A DNA stretch of 64,000 nt. Origin: Megaustenia siamemsis (taxonomy: Eukaryota; Mollusca; Gastropoda; Stylommatophora; Ariophantidae). Shown in pieces: positions 1 to 9,814 of this stretch. The DNA is taken from positions 15,449,607 through 15,513,606 of the forward strand of contig JAVIAB010000047.1 of the NCBI GenBank assembly GCA_032433765.1, read 5' to 3'. Each line of letters begins with the position of its first letter. Within the stretch, counting starts at the first letter, position 1. Below the pieces are notes generated by a model that was given only the letters and a program-made list of their open reading frames with translations, was not told the origin of the DNA and ran no database searches. The position numbers and the translations under genes are program-made.

Positions 1-229
1 TAATTAGACAGATCTAAAATGTCCCTTTCTTATTATTTAAAATAAACCGACTGTTTACAAGGTGGTGATTAATGATTAAAAAGACAAATAATAAACCACT
101 TTCTAATGAATACTTCATTTCCAAAAATAAATATATTCTGATGACCCTCGCACCTTTCCAACTCACTGGCCAGCAATTAAAGGGATTCTTGCAACCAAAG
201 AATAACATAATCTACTTATAACAAAAATT
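1..229. other. AT-rich unique sequence, no feature recognised
   Basis: No recognisable coding region, RNA gene or repeat. The only open frame of note (minus strand, 64 codons) has no recognisable motif and lies in AT-rich sequence, so I do not call it. Confidence 0.6.
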
Positions 230-1836
230 TAAATAATAGCAGGCTATTTATAACAGCAAGCAAACAATAACGAAGTTTATTTATAATAAACATTCGATTA
301 ATAACATAATCTATTTATTAATAAAAAAAACTAAATCACAGTTTAATTATTTACAAAATTCTATCGATAACATAGTTAATAACATAAATCGAACAAAAAC
401 ACAGTCTATTTATAACAGCAGTCAAACAATAACAGTCTTTTTACAACAATAATCAAACAATAACACAGTCTATTTATAACAACATTCCAACAATAACACA
501 GTCTATTTATAACAACATTCAAACAATAACACAGTCTATTTATAACAGCAGTCAAACAATAACACAGTCTATTTATAACAACATTCAAACAATAACACAG
601 TCTATTTATAACAACATTCAAACAATAACACAGTCTATTTATAACAACATTCAAACAATAACACAGTCTATTTATAACAACATTCAAACAATAACACAGT
701 CTATTTATAACAACATTCAAACAATAACACAGTCTATTTATAACAACATTCAAACAATAACACAGTCTATTTATAACAACATTCAAACAATAACACAGTG
801 TATTTATAACAACATTCAAACAATAACACAGTCTATTTATAACAACATTCAAACAATAACACAGTCTATTTATAACAACAGTCAAACAATAACACAGTCT
901 ATTTACAACAACAATTAAATAATAACACAGTCTATTTATAACAACATTCAAACAATAACACAGTCTATTTATAACAACATTCAAACAATAACAGTCTTTT
1001 TATAACAACATTCAAACAATAACAGTCTATTTATAACAACATTCAAACAATAACACAGTTTATTTATAACAACATTCAAACAATAACACAGTCTATTTAT
1101 AACAACATTCAAACAATAACACAATCTATTTATAACAACATTCAAACAATAACACAGTCTATTTATAACAACATTCCAACAATAACAGTCTATTTATAAC
1201 AACATTCAAACAATAACAGTCTATTTATAACAACATTCAAACAATAACACAGTTTATTTATAACAACATTCAAACAATAACACAGTCTATTTATGACAAC
1301 ATTCAAACAATAACACAGTCTATTTACAACAACAATTAAACAATACCACAGTCTATTTATAACAACAGTCAAACAATAACACAGTCTATTTATAACAACA
1401 TTCAAACAATAACACAGTCTATTTATAACAACATTCAAACAATAACACAGTCTTTTTATAACAACATTCAAACAATAACAGACTATATATAACAACATTC
1501 AAACAATAACACAGTCTATTTATAACAACATTCAAACAATAACGAAGTCTATTTAAAACAACAGTCAAACAATAACACAGTCTATTTATTACAACATTCA
1601 AACAATAACATAGTCTATTTATAACAAGATTCAAACAATAACAGTCTTTTTATAACAACAGTCAAACAATAACACAGTCTATTTATAACAACAGTCAAAC
1701 AATAACACAGTCTATTTATAACAACATTCAAACAATAACACGGTCTATTTATAACAACATTCAAACAATAACACAGTTTATAACAACAGTCAAACAATAA
1801 CACAGTCTATTTACAACAACAATCAAACAATAACAA
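230..1836. repeat. 33-bp satellite array
   Basis: Roughly 45 head-to-tail copies of a 33-bp unit containing AACAATAACACAGTCTATTT, degenerate before about 400 and well kept from there. Because 33 is a multiple of three, the minus strand stays open as an 11-residue repeat (NVVINRLCYCL), which gives several long false ORFs. Units differ by single substitutions and a few 1-3 base deletions. A LINE is inserted at the right end; degenerate units reappear after it (2744-2790), so the array was probably continuous before that insertion. Confidence 0.95.
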
Positions 1837-1845
1837 ACAAATTAA

Positions 1846-2745
1846 AAAAGGTGTGTGCTGTCACCAGATTTGTTTAATATTTATAGTGAGATTATTTTAA
1901 GATCGAATAAGGGGCATGCCTGGAATAACAATTGGAGGTCATAATATAAATAATCTAAGGTATGCTGATGATACAGTCTTAATCGCTAAGAGTGAAAATG
2001 AGTTACAAGAAATGTTGGACATTATAGTGAAAGAAAGCAAAAATAAAGGACTCAGCCTTAATAGCAAAAAGACAGAGGTAATGGTAACAACAAAGAAAAA
2101 GACATCACCTCAGTGCAAAATAAAGACAAGTGGAACAATATTAAAACAGGTAAATGAATTTAAATATTTGGGAACTTTGTTAACCTCAGACGGAAGATGT
2201 ACAAAAGAGATGAGATGCAGAATGGCGCAGGCAAAAGCAGCTTTCCAAAAAATGAGGAAGATACTATGCAATCCATTTTTGACAATAGAATCAAGAAAAA
2301 GAGTTCTTGAATGTTACGTAGAGCCAGTCTTAACATATGGATGCGAATCATGGACAATAGGACAACAGACAAGAAAATCACTGTAGTTTGAACATGTGGT
2401 TTTACAGAAGAATGTAGAGAATACCATGGACAGCTAGTAAGAGTAATGAAGATGTTTTGAGAGAGGTCAAAGCAGACAGAGAGCTAATTTCCAATATTAG
2501 GAAGAAACAATCATCATTTTTTGGCCATGTAACGAGAAGTGAACAACTGGAATATATTGTAACAACTGGAAAAATTTAGGGACGAAGAGATAGAGGGAAG
2601 CAAAGAGAAAAAATAACAGACAGCTTAAGAGAATGGCTTGGCTGAAGGTCAACAACAGAAATGATAAATAGCTGCCGAGATCGAAAGTTATGGAGAGACA
2701 TGATCACCTACGCCAGCAGGCCCGGTACTTGATGATGATGATGAC
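1846..2745 (+). mobile_element. LINE-1a copy, 5'-truncated, with (GAT)n tail
   Basis: This is the 3' half of a non-LTR retrotransposon. It starts inside reverse transcriptase: 1852-1902 reads CVLSPDLFNIYSEIILR, the motif just before the catalytic box. The frame then shifts, YADD follows, and the C-terminal thumb and basic tail (…REKITDSLREWLG…, …CRDRKLWRDMITYASRPGT) run to a stop. The element ends in four GAT triplets (2731-2743). It is dead: frameshift near 1900, stop at 2386, further shifts downstream. The flanks on both sides are 33-bp satellite sequence, so it landed in the array. Clade assignment (RTE-like) is an inference from the triplet tail and the protein style. Confidence 0.9.
1916..2386 (+). 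pseudogene. LINE-1a reverse transcriptase fragment (YADD)
   Basis: A 156-codon open stretch of reverse transcriptase, which in the live element copies LINE RNA at a nicked target. The catalytic box RYADDTVLIA lies at residues 15-24 (YADD at 1961-1972). It is followed by LNSKKTEVMV and KYLGTLLTSDGR, the conserved RT motifs after the catalytic box, and then by the thumb region CYVEPVLTYGCESWT. Full-length LINE RT frames are about 900-1000 residues, so this is a small part. The fingers and the endonuclease are missing, and the ATG at 1916 is internal rather than a real start. The reading frame continues in pieces to 2730. Confidence 0.9.
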
Positions 2746-3210
2746 ACAATTAAATAATTAACATAGTCTAATAATAGCATAAAGATTTGTACTAAAATAC
2801 AGATTTATAACTAGTTCCAACTTTGATATAAAAATCAACCTGGTATGCCTAATCCACGGCTGTTTTCTTGAGTCCCAAAAGTGACATTTTAATTACAACC
2901 TTTGAATGATTGCAGCATTTATGTGTGTAGATGTTGGGAGTCTACTACATTCTACTCAATCTTAAAATTGATATTTCAAGGAAGTGGTTTAAGTTTTTGG
3001 CACCGCTCACGAAACTACAGTTTCTAGATTCAGTAAATTGTTATGTTTGAGTTATATTTTACTTTAATTTACTTATTTTTGTGTGTGTTATGTTTTGATA
3101 TTTTTTGTGAATGTAATTTTTATTTTATATTTGACAGTTGTCGTAACTATGAAAACACAAACTCAAAGATTGACCCAGTTTCAGGATTTATAGACAACAA
3201 TATTCAAATT
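2746..3210. other. AT-rich spacer, nothing recognised
   Basis: Apart from a few degenerate satellite units up to about 2790, no repeat, RNA or coding signature is visible. A 67-codon open frame beginning at 3043 is Phe/Tyr-rich and compositionally like random AT-rich DNA. Confidence 0.5.
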
Positions 3211-3211
3211 T

Positions 3212-3478
3212 TAAGAAGTGCGACAAATAAGATGGCGTTGGAATAGAACACACACTGCAGAATCCAACTGACAGACATTACACAACTGGCCCTTATTTGG
3301 AATCATCAAGAGAGGAGAAATTGAGGAAGGTCAAAATATACTCGAAGAAGACATGTGGGAACAGAGATGAAGAGAATGGGGAAGATTTGGAACGATCTTA
3401 AAAGAATGGGAAGAAACAGAACGGCTTGGAAAGTGTTTGTTGAAGACCTATGCTCCACAGGGAGCTGAAAGAAAGATA
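3212..3478 (+). mobile_element. LINE-4 3' end, degraded
   Basis: This copy is collinear with the better ones at 7588-7870 and 28750-29000: the stretches for QNPTxxxxTTGPxLES, KTCGNRDEENGEDLERS and the shared nucleotide end CTATGCTCCACAGGGAGCTG are all present. Several indels break the frame. It codes for the extreme C-terminus of a LINE reverse transcriptase. Confidence 0.75.
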
Positions 3479-3656
3479 CAGAAGAACATTCAATTATTAA
3501 CCATAAAAATGTGTAAATGCTCAGATATTACCACCCCTAAAACAAATTAGATGTATATTAAAAGAAGACCATGCATTTTATATCTCAGGAAACAGACAAA
3601 TATTAGCAGTGATAGAAAAATGTATAATATAAATTTATTATATATAATTTATAATA

Positions 3657-3663
3657 TATAAAC

Positions 3664-3710
<47 letters not shown>

Positions 3711-3746
3711 GTATATATATATATATTTATTTATTTATTTATATAT
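3657..3746. repeat. (TA)n microsatellite with TTTA tract
   Basis: Pure alternating TA with a few G interruptions, then four TTTA units just before SINE A. Confidence 0.95.
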
Positions 3747-3747
3747 C

Positions 3748-4004
3748 GGGAGCCGCGATAGCTCAGTAGTTAGTGAACTGGACTACAAAGGACTAGAGAT
3801 CAGGTTCGATCCTGATCGACAGCTTTCGGGTTCACCCAGCCTTAAATGGGCACTGGATTTTTTTCTGGGAAAGTAAAGCGGCACGGGCGTAATACCGACC
3901 ACATTACCCCACAAATCACATGCCGAAGGTTTGTAAAAATGATGGTCACTAACACCATATTCCCTATACCTCACTTGGCGTGACAGGGCGCTTTACTTTT
4001 TTTA
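3748..4004 (+). mobile_element. SINE A, full-length copy
   Basis: This is a tRNA-headed short interspersed element of about 257 bp. The head GGGAGCCGCGATAGCTCAG holds an A-box match (consensus TRGCNNAGYNGG) and a B-box GGTTCGATCC about 50 bases downstream, the internal RNA polymerase III promoter. A conserved body and a T-rich tail (ACTTTACTTTTTTTAC) follow. SINEs of this build are non-coding and move with LINE enzymes. It abuts the reverse-strand SINE B copy. Confidence 0.92.
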
Positions 4005-4030
4005 CTGTTATATATATATATTTTATTTTT

Positions 4031-4309
4031 TTAGTTAGCCAGCTTTGACCTCTGACGAAGTCCCTAGAGACTAGGAACTGATTTTTTTCGTGTTAATCCA
4101 TTTTTCCCTGGCAGCCGTGTGCACAGGGGTCCCTCGCCGCACAGGCAGATATCTCCGACTACGGAGGTACTCATATTTTTTTTCCGTCGATGAGTAATTG
4201 ACGTTTCAAGCCGGGCCTCGCTGCTGAAACCGGGGGTGGTTGCCGCAGAGCAACCTCTGTCTCGAGGCCGGCGTCTTCCCTCGATACCAACTAGTCCCCC
4301 TCCCCCTCA
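4031..4309 (-). mobile_element. SINE B, internally deleted
   Basis: Read on the minus strand, this starts with the head GGGGACTAGTTGGTATCGAG and runs to the end motif CTGACGAAGTCCCTAGAGAC (in reverse orientation here). Compared with the copy at 27974-28304 it lacks the B-box segment and jumps from the GAGACAGAGGTTG region to the CTGCGGCAACC region. The deletion removes half of the promoter, so it should be silent. Confidence 0.85.
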
Positions 4310-4310
4310 A

Positions 4311-4313
4311 TAT

Positions 4314-4371
<58 letters not shown>
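4311..4371. repeat. (TA)n microsatellite
   Basis: About 28 TA dinucleotides with one C interruption; ends in the 13-mer TATATAAACTTAC, which recurs twice downstream. Confidence 0.95.
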
Positions 4372-4373
<2 letters not shown>

Positions 4374-4376
4374 TAC

Positions 4377-4617
4377 TATATTAAACTATTTTCTAATGTT
4401 TTGTGTATTAAGTTTAGTTATTTTGTGCCGAACATACGGTGTAAGCCTTAGAGGCAATGCAGCAGGAGGTCGACGCCTGGGAGTCATGACCCAGGCGGGC
4501 CCACCTCCCCTAGAGTGTCAAGAAGCTAAAGGGCCGAAACACTTGCTCGACGGGGTCTCCTTCTGATGATCAGATTGCATCCTGCTGCGAAGCTCTAAAC
4601 AAAGAGTTTCCTACTAC
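4377..4617. other. 241-bp segment between two copies of a 13-mer, possible insertion
   Basis: This GC-richer segment is flanked at both ends by TATATAAACTTAC (4364-4376 and 4618-4630), as an insertion with a target duplication would be. It holds a perfect short hairpin (GCCTGGG…CCCAGGC, around 4475-4497). No polymerase III boxes or coding motifs were recognised. It may be an undescribed short element; no second copy was found in this window. Confidence 0.4.
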
Positions 4618-4884
4618 TATATAAACTTACAGTGGGGAGCGCGTGGCCGTGCGGCTAAAACCACTGTTCCGCTGGCTGAAAAGCCGACGTTGGGTGTTCG
4701 AAGCCCGCGGTAGACAGAAAGGATTTTTTCTATCGGGGGTGAAATAAAAATCCTGAGTCTCACACGTCGTGGCGACTGCTTTGACCAAGCGGCCTTTATC
4801 CCTCTGGTTCTGTCGTTGCCCCCCGTCATACACCAGCAATGGTACTATGTGACGTAAAGATAGTTTTTTTTTATATAAACTTAC
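4618..4884 (+). mobile_element. SINE C with 13-bp target site duplication
   Basis: The body is 4631-4871 and is flanked by exact TATATAAACTTAC repeats (4618-4630, 4872-4884). A-box-like TGGCCGTGCGG lies at 4644-4654 and a B-box GGGTGTTCGAAGCCC at 4692-4706, a pattern recalling Leu/Ser-type tRNA heads. The body carries GGCGACTGC and ends in a T tract. The exact duplication indicates a recent insertion. A related 3' body occurs at 49245-49430. Confidence 0.85.
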
Positions 4885-5035
4885 TCATTTTACATGTTGT
4901 TTATTTTTATCCTCTGAAATGTAGCACGTCACTCTTTCGTTTCATCATTTCATCTATTATCCCTCCCTCTGTTTATTTTTCCTTGATTTGCCTATCCAGG
5001 ATATAGTATTTACTTTACTACATTATTCGTTTGTT

Positions 5036-5112
5036 TTGTTCTCATTTCTGAGGAAGGCCGCACGTAGGCCGAAACGTCAGTATTTTGCTGTGTTCCTCTT
5101 TCGTAAAGCTGT
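5036..5112 (+). mobile_element. PLE terminal fragment, subfamily 1
   Basis: Carries the window's PLE end signature: CTGAGGAAGGCCGCACGTAG then GGCCGAAACGTCAGTATT, followed by TTCGTAAAGCTGTCGCC. The same order of blocks closes the 3' end of the PLE at 36053-38871. Only the last 75-80 bases are present, and a 25-bp minisatellite starts at its final base. Confidence 0.75.
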
Positions 5113-5956
5113 CGCCATATCCTGTATGAGTGTATGTACCCATATCCTGTATGAGTGTATGTACCCATATCCTGTATGAGTGTATGTACCCATATCCTGT
5201 ATGAGTGTATGTACCCATATCCTGTATGAGTGTATGTACCCATATCCTGTATGAGTGTATGTACCCATATCCTGTATGAGTGTATGTACCCATATCCTGT
5301 ATGAACCCATATCCTGTATGAGTGTATGTACCCATATCCTGTATGAGTGTATGTACCCATATCCTGTATGAGTGTATGTACCCATATCCTGTATGAGTGT
5401 ATGTACCCATATCCTGTATGAGTGTATGTACCCATATCCTGTATGAGTGTATGTACCCATATCCTGTATGAGTGTATGTACCCATATCCTGTATGAGTGT
5501 ATGTACCCATATCCTGTATGAGTGTATGTACCCATATCCTGTATGAGTGTATGTACCCATATCCTGTATGAGTGTATGTACCCATATCCTGTATGAGTGT
5601 ATGTACCCATATCCTGTATGAGTGTATGTACCCATATCCTGTATGAGTGTATGTACCCATATCCTGTATGAGTGTATGTACCCATATCCTGTATGAGTGT
5701 ATGTACCCATATCCTGTATGAGTGTATGTACCCATATCCTGTATGAGTGTATGTACCCATATCCTGTATGAGTGTATGTACCCATATCCTGTATGAGTGT
5801 ATGTACCCATATCCTGTATGAGTGTATGTACCCATATCCTGTATGAGTGTATGTACCCATATCCTGTATGAGTGTATGTACCCATACCCTGTATGAGTGT
5901 ATGTACCCATATCCTGTATGAGTGTATGTACCCATATCCTGTATGAGTGTATGTTA
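5113..5956. repeat. 25-bp minisatellite, about 33 uniform copies
   Basis: The unit (begins CATATCCTGTATGAGTGTAT) is repeated almost without change; I see one shortened unit near 5301-5315 and one base change near 5885. A 25-bp period cycles all three frames, so the minus strand is open in all three as the same 25-residue repeat (…IHSYRIWVHTLIQDMGTYTH…). Those frames are products of the repeat, not genes. Confidence 0.97.
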
Positions 5957-6480
5957 CACCCCCACCACTTCCTCCTTTTGTATCTCAAGGGAGACACAAA
6001 CTAGCAAATCTACTAAAGTAGCAGTGACATTCAACCGTGTATGGTGTATGAGTAATATGGGTATTGAGTCGATTGTCTTTCAAGACTGCTAGGATAGCAA
6101 CCGCAAATACTTCTCGCCACCTCTCCCCCAGAAAGCGTCTCTTACATTTAAAGTCTGATTACACCCCTCGTACCACGTACACCTGTTCTGGCCTGTTCAA
6201 AGTACAGGTGTGATTTCTCACAGGTAAAAGTGGTCATGATATGGGCTCCTCCAGAGCGGACCAGCCCTATTTGGAATGTCACAAACAAGGAGACGATGAT
6301 AACAGTAGCTTCAACGCCCCGAGAGAGCTGGCTTTAGTTATGTTTTGTAACCTAATTCTGTGACAGGTCAATTAGTTTAGTTTTGTGGATGGATCATTCT
6401 CATCACAGATCGGATGTACAACAGATGCTCAGATTTCCTCCCCACTATGTCCCTCATTGAGACAATAGAAAAAAAAGAGG
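5957..6480. other. Unique sequence, nothing recognised
   Basis: Moderately GC-rich DNA with short inverted words around CAGGTGTGATTTCTCACAGG but no coding, RNA or mobile signature that I recognise. Confidence 0.5.
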
Positions 6481-6486
6481 AAAAAG

Positions 6487-6700
6487 TGTTATGGTAACAG
6501 CTTTACGTAGGTGAAAAACAAACGCCAGCCTTCAGCTGGTACAATAAACAACAAAACAAATATATATATAATGATTGTGTTTGTGTGTTTTTTTTGTTTT
6601 GTAGTTTATTGTTCCAGCTGAAGGCCTACTTGGCCGAAATGTCGTTCGACTTTTATTTTCTTTCTCACCTACGTAAAGCTGTTACCATACCATTTTGCTC
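6487..6700. mobile_element. Inverted pair of PLE ends, subfamily 2
   Basis: The left arm (6487-6551, minus orientation) and the right arm (6591-6700, plus) are two ends of one PLE subfamily pointing away from each other. Both share the blocks CACCTACGTAAAGCTGTTAC and CCAGCTGAAGGC. The right arm has the full signature GCTGAAGGCCTACTTGGCCG followed by AAATGTCG. The left arm has lost about 15 bases of that core. Confidence 0.75.
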
Positions 6701-6874
6701 TCTCTTTTTTAAAATTGTCATTATTATCATTATCTATACAGTAGCCTCTCATCTCTATGCATTTTGATGCCTTTACCCTTGTCCCTCATTGTGGGCGTAG
6801 ACTCAATTTCTGTTGACGTTTTCATCAGTTCACTCATTAACTCTGCCCTCGTAAGGTTCTCGGGAAAGACAAAT

Positions 6875-7168
6875 CCTGAACGGATTGGTAAAAAGTAAAG
6901 TAAAGTAAAGTACCCCCATCACGCCAAGTGGCATATATGGAATATGGTGTTGGTGACCATAAATTTTACATACCCTCGGCACATGATTTTTTGGGGTAAT
7001 GTGGTCGGTATTACGCCCGTGCCGCTTTACTTTACAAGAAAAAAAATCATGTACCCAATAAAGGCTGGGTGAACCGGAAGCCGTCGGTTCGGATCGAACC
7101 CTATCTCTTGTCCTTTGTCGTCCAGTTCACTAACCACTGAGATATCGCGGCTCCCTGAACGGATTGGT
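6875..7168 (-). mobile_element. SINE A with 15-bp target site duplication
   Basis: An essentially full-length reverse-strand copy. CCTGAACGGATTGGT occurs at 6875-6889 and again at 7154-7168, directly against the tail and the head. The tail carries four AAAGT repeats. The B-box (reverse complement GGATCGAACC) and the A-box (one change, GATATCTCAG) are readable. Confidence 0.95.
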
Positions 7169-7420
7169 GCCTAATGTCATTCAATCAAAACTCATTACAC
7201 CTCATATTGGAGCAAAGCCCAGAGACAAGATCTTCCCATCCATCCCTTTTCTTGGGCATTTTTTTTTTACTTCCTTCCAGTCTAGGCTATTTTTCTTCCG
7301 GGTTTCCATGATTTCTCTTCTCCGCGTGTGTATTCGTTGGACTTGCAGAGAGCAGTGAAATAATTGCGGTAAAGCTGCTGGTTAGCGTAAAGCAAGTTAT
7401 GGGATGTAACGTACACTCAC
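7169..7420. other. Spacer, nothing recognised
   Basis: No repeat or coding signature recognised. Confidence 0.45.
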
Positions 7421-7423
7421 AAA

Positions 7424-7512
7424 AGTATGGTGACAGCTTTACAAAAAAGAAATAAAACAAAATCATGACGTTTCGGCCTACACGCCGCCTTCTTCAGAAA
7501 CTAAAAAAAAAA
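7424..7512 (-). mobile_element. PLE terminal fragment, subfamily 1
   Basis: Minus strand reads CTGAAGAAGGCGGCGTGTAG, GGCCGAAACGTCATGATTTT, then GTAAAGCTGTCACCATAC, the same block order as at 5036 and 36060-36170. No PLE coding sequence is attached. Confidence 0.75.
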
Positions 7513-7587
7513 CGGACAACAAAATAAAGATAAACTAAAATACATGTTAATTCTCTAACATAGAATTATGGAAATGTACCAGTCAAA

Positions 7588-7872
7588 TATTAGTGGATAA
7601 AGAGATACAGCGAAGACGATGGCCATAGATAGGATACACACTGCGGAATCCAAATGAGAGTATTACACAACAGGCCGTTTTTTTGGAATCCCCAGGGAAA
7701 AAGACAAAGAGGAAGACCAAGGAATTCTTGGAGAAGACAGATAGAAGCAGAGATGAAGATGATGGGGAAGACATGGATCGATCTTAAAAGAATGGCAAGA
7801 AAACAGAACGGCTTGGAAAGTGTTTGTTGAAGACCTATGCTCCACAGGGAGCTGAAAAGTAGAAGAGGAAGA
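7588..7872 (+). mobile_element. LINE-4 3' end
   Basis: A C-terminal LINE fragment with readable pieces TLRNPN…, FFGIPREKDKEEDQGILGED, EMKMMGKTWIDLKRMARKQN and the end CTATGCTCCACAGGGAGCTG. A frameshift in the T7 run near 7679 separates the halves. It is closely collinear with 28750-29000. Confidence 0.8.
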
Positions 7873-8177
7873 GGAAGAAGAAACTACATGTTCTAGAGTA
7901 CTCATAGGACTTACTGGCTGTCTCTTTCCCTGTGGATTCCAAAACAGTGTCTGACTTGCTTTCTTATGGTGTATTCAATTCATCCCTATTTTTATTTACA
8001 GTATGTTGCTCTATTCCTACAATTTCCTGTCCTTTACTATATATCTTCGTTTCTGATCTTTAGCTCACGTTATAAAAACAGCACGATCTTTCTCATTTAG
8101 AACGCACGGAGACTGGATGAACGATCCTAAGCTTGGACAACACAGAGGTCTCCAAACACCTTGCCCAAGCCTGTACT
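7873..8177. other. Spacer, nothing recognised
   Basis: AT-rich sequence leading into the 18-bp minisatellite; no feature recognised. Confidence 0.45.
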
Positions 8178-8596
8178 TGACACTAGCTATAAACTTGACA
8201 CTAGCTTTAAACTTGACACTAGCTATAAACTTGACACTAGCTATAAACTTTACACTAGCTATAAACATGACACTAGCTATAAACATGACACTAGCTATAA
8301 ACTTGACACTAGCTATAAACTTGACAATAGCTATAAACATGACACTAGCTATAAACTTGACACTAACGTTAAACTTGGCACTAGCTATAAACTTGACACT
8401 AGCTATAAACATGACTCTAGCTATAAACATGACTCTAGCTATAAACATGACACTAGCTATAAACATGACACTAGCTATAAACATGACACTAGCTATAAAC
8501 TTGACACTAGCTATAAACATGACACTAGCTATAAACATGACACTAGCTAAAAACATGACACTAGCTATAAATATGACACTAGCTATAAACATGACG
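8178..8596. repeat. 18-bp minisatellite
   Basis: About 23 units of GACACTAGCTATAAACTT, alternating with a CATGACACTAGC variant. The 18-bp period keeps all frames open on both strands (TLAINM and FIASVM repeats), so the open frames of 129-201 codons here are repeat products. Confidence 0.97.
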
Positions 8597-8639
8597 TTGT
8601 TGTAGCTACCTTTTCCAATGCAAATAATTTTTTCATAAT

Positions 8640-9010
8640 CACTGAGTGCCGTCTCCGCATCGAAGGTCATGCAGTACCACGGAGCGCCATTCCTTTCTGT
8701 CTCTTGCTTTGATGGTGTAGGTTGTCATAGGTTAACCTGTCCATCTTTTGATGTTACTTGTCCATGTTAGTCTTGGTCTGACTCTGCTTCTTTTACCTTG
8801 TATTTTCCCTTCCAATATTACTTTTAGTAGGTTGTTGTGTCTTTTAACATACCCCAGAAATTTAAGTGGTCTTGTTTTAACTGTATGTAGTTCTCTTTTC
8901 ATTCTTAGTTGTTTTAAGGCTTCAACATTTGTTTCTTTTCTTTCCATCAATTTCTACATATTCTTATATAAATCCACATTTCAAAGGCTTCAATTTGCTT
9001 TTCTGTTTTC
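8640..9010 (-). mobile_element. LINE-2 3' end
   Basis: Minus strand encodes the C-terminus of a LINE: QIEAFEMWIYKNM, KRELHTVKTRPLKFLGYVKR, VILEGKIQGKRSRVRPRLTW, TSNIKRWT, ending DLRCGDGT. The same family occurs at 11037-11281. The frame is open over about 70 codons (8732-8950), then broken by stops. The basic 'GKI.GKR.R.RPR' tail is typical of LINE RT C-termini. Confidence 0.85.
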
Positions 9011-9059
9011 TTGTCTATATCCTTGTAACGTCGTCATTACACTTTGTGTGATTAATGAA

Positions 9060-9093
9060 GAGATGGAGAGGGTGAGAAAAAGGGAGAGAGAAA

Positions 9094-9134
<41 letters not shown>
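9060..9134. repeat. (GA)n microsatellite
   Basis: Purine tract, first mixed AAAGGGAGAG, then pure GA for about 35 bases. Confidence 0.95.
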
Positions 9135-9136
<2 letters not shown>

Positions 9137-9690
9137 AAAATAGTTACCAAAGTGGGAAGTTCAGTTGTTCACACGTAACGACAAAGAGCTCTTGTTTGAC
9201 GTTAACGAACCAGATGTAATAGACAAGCCTCGTTTCAGACGGGAACCTCCGCCACGAGGCTTGGCCGAGGAATGACGTTTGTTTTGGCCTCGTTCTGGGA
9301 CGCATAGTCACGATGAAGCGACGCGCGCTTGTTCACGTAGACAGGCTGGTCGATGACGTCACAGGAGGATATCAGCGGTGGTTATCACTCGTTGGGAGCT
9401 CGTGCGGGATTCCATGTCTGACTGGGGAATATGTGTGCGTGTACATAAATGGGGATAAGGAGGAGGGGTGTTGATAGAGTGGTGGGGAGCTGTAGTAATA
9501 CAAAGAAAGAAATAACGATATCAATATATTAGCACAACTTCGTGTTAAAGTTCTAACGTCTATCGTATCACATTTTACTTTAGCAATAATATCCTCTCTC
9601 CTCGACGCTGAAAGGCAAATGGGGACAGAAAGAAGGAGAAGAAGAATACTATCTCTTAATATAATAGTTTCAACATTTTTACTATAACAT
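9135..9690. other. Unique sequence with a CpG-richer patch
   Basis: Bases 9160-9370 are clearly richer in CG dinucleotides (e.g. GAAGCGACGCGCGCTTG) than the surroundings. No open frame with a recognisable domain crosses it. It could be a regulatory or exon-adjacent remnant, but nothing in the sequence decides this. Confidence 0.4.
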
Positions 9691-9800
9691 CTTTCTTTCT
9701 TTTTCATTCTTTCCTCCTTCTTTCTTTTTTTCGTTCTTTCTTCCTTCTTTTTTCCTTCCTTTCTTTCTTTCTTTCTTTCTTTCAAATGTTATTTCTTTCT
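9690..9800. repeat. TTTC/CTTC pyrimidine tract
   Basis: About 100 bases of TTTC-type repeats with variants. The Lys/Glu-rich minus-strand open frames across it come from this composition. Confidence 0.9.
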
Positions 9801-9814
9801 TTCTTCCCGTCCTC

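Noticed and set aside
406..1803. Cys/Leu-rich repeat proteins on the minus strand
   Set aside because: Translation of a 33-bp satellite; substitutions are spread evenly over codon positions and several units shift frame.
3748..3830. tRNA gene at SINE A heads
   Set aside because: The same head occurs about ten times with one conserved non-tRNA body, so it is a SINE promoter.
4555..4605. CTGATGA … GAAGC as a hammerhead ribozyme
   Set aside because: The bases between do not form stem II next to the core and the second core is GAAG, not GAAA.
5010..5997. Three overlapping minus-strand open frames of about 300 codons
   Set aside because: All three are the same translation of a 25-bp repeat read in three phases; no start context or domain.
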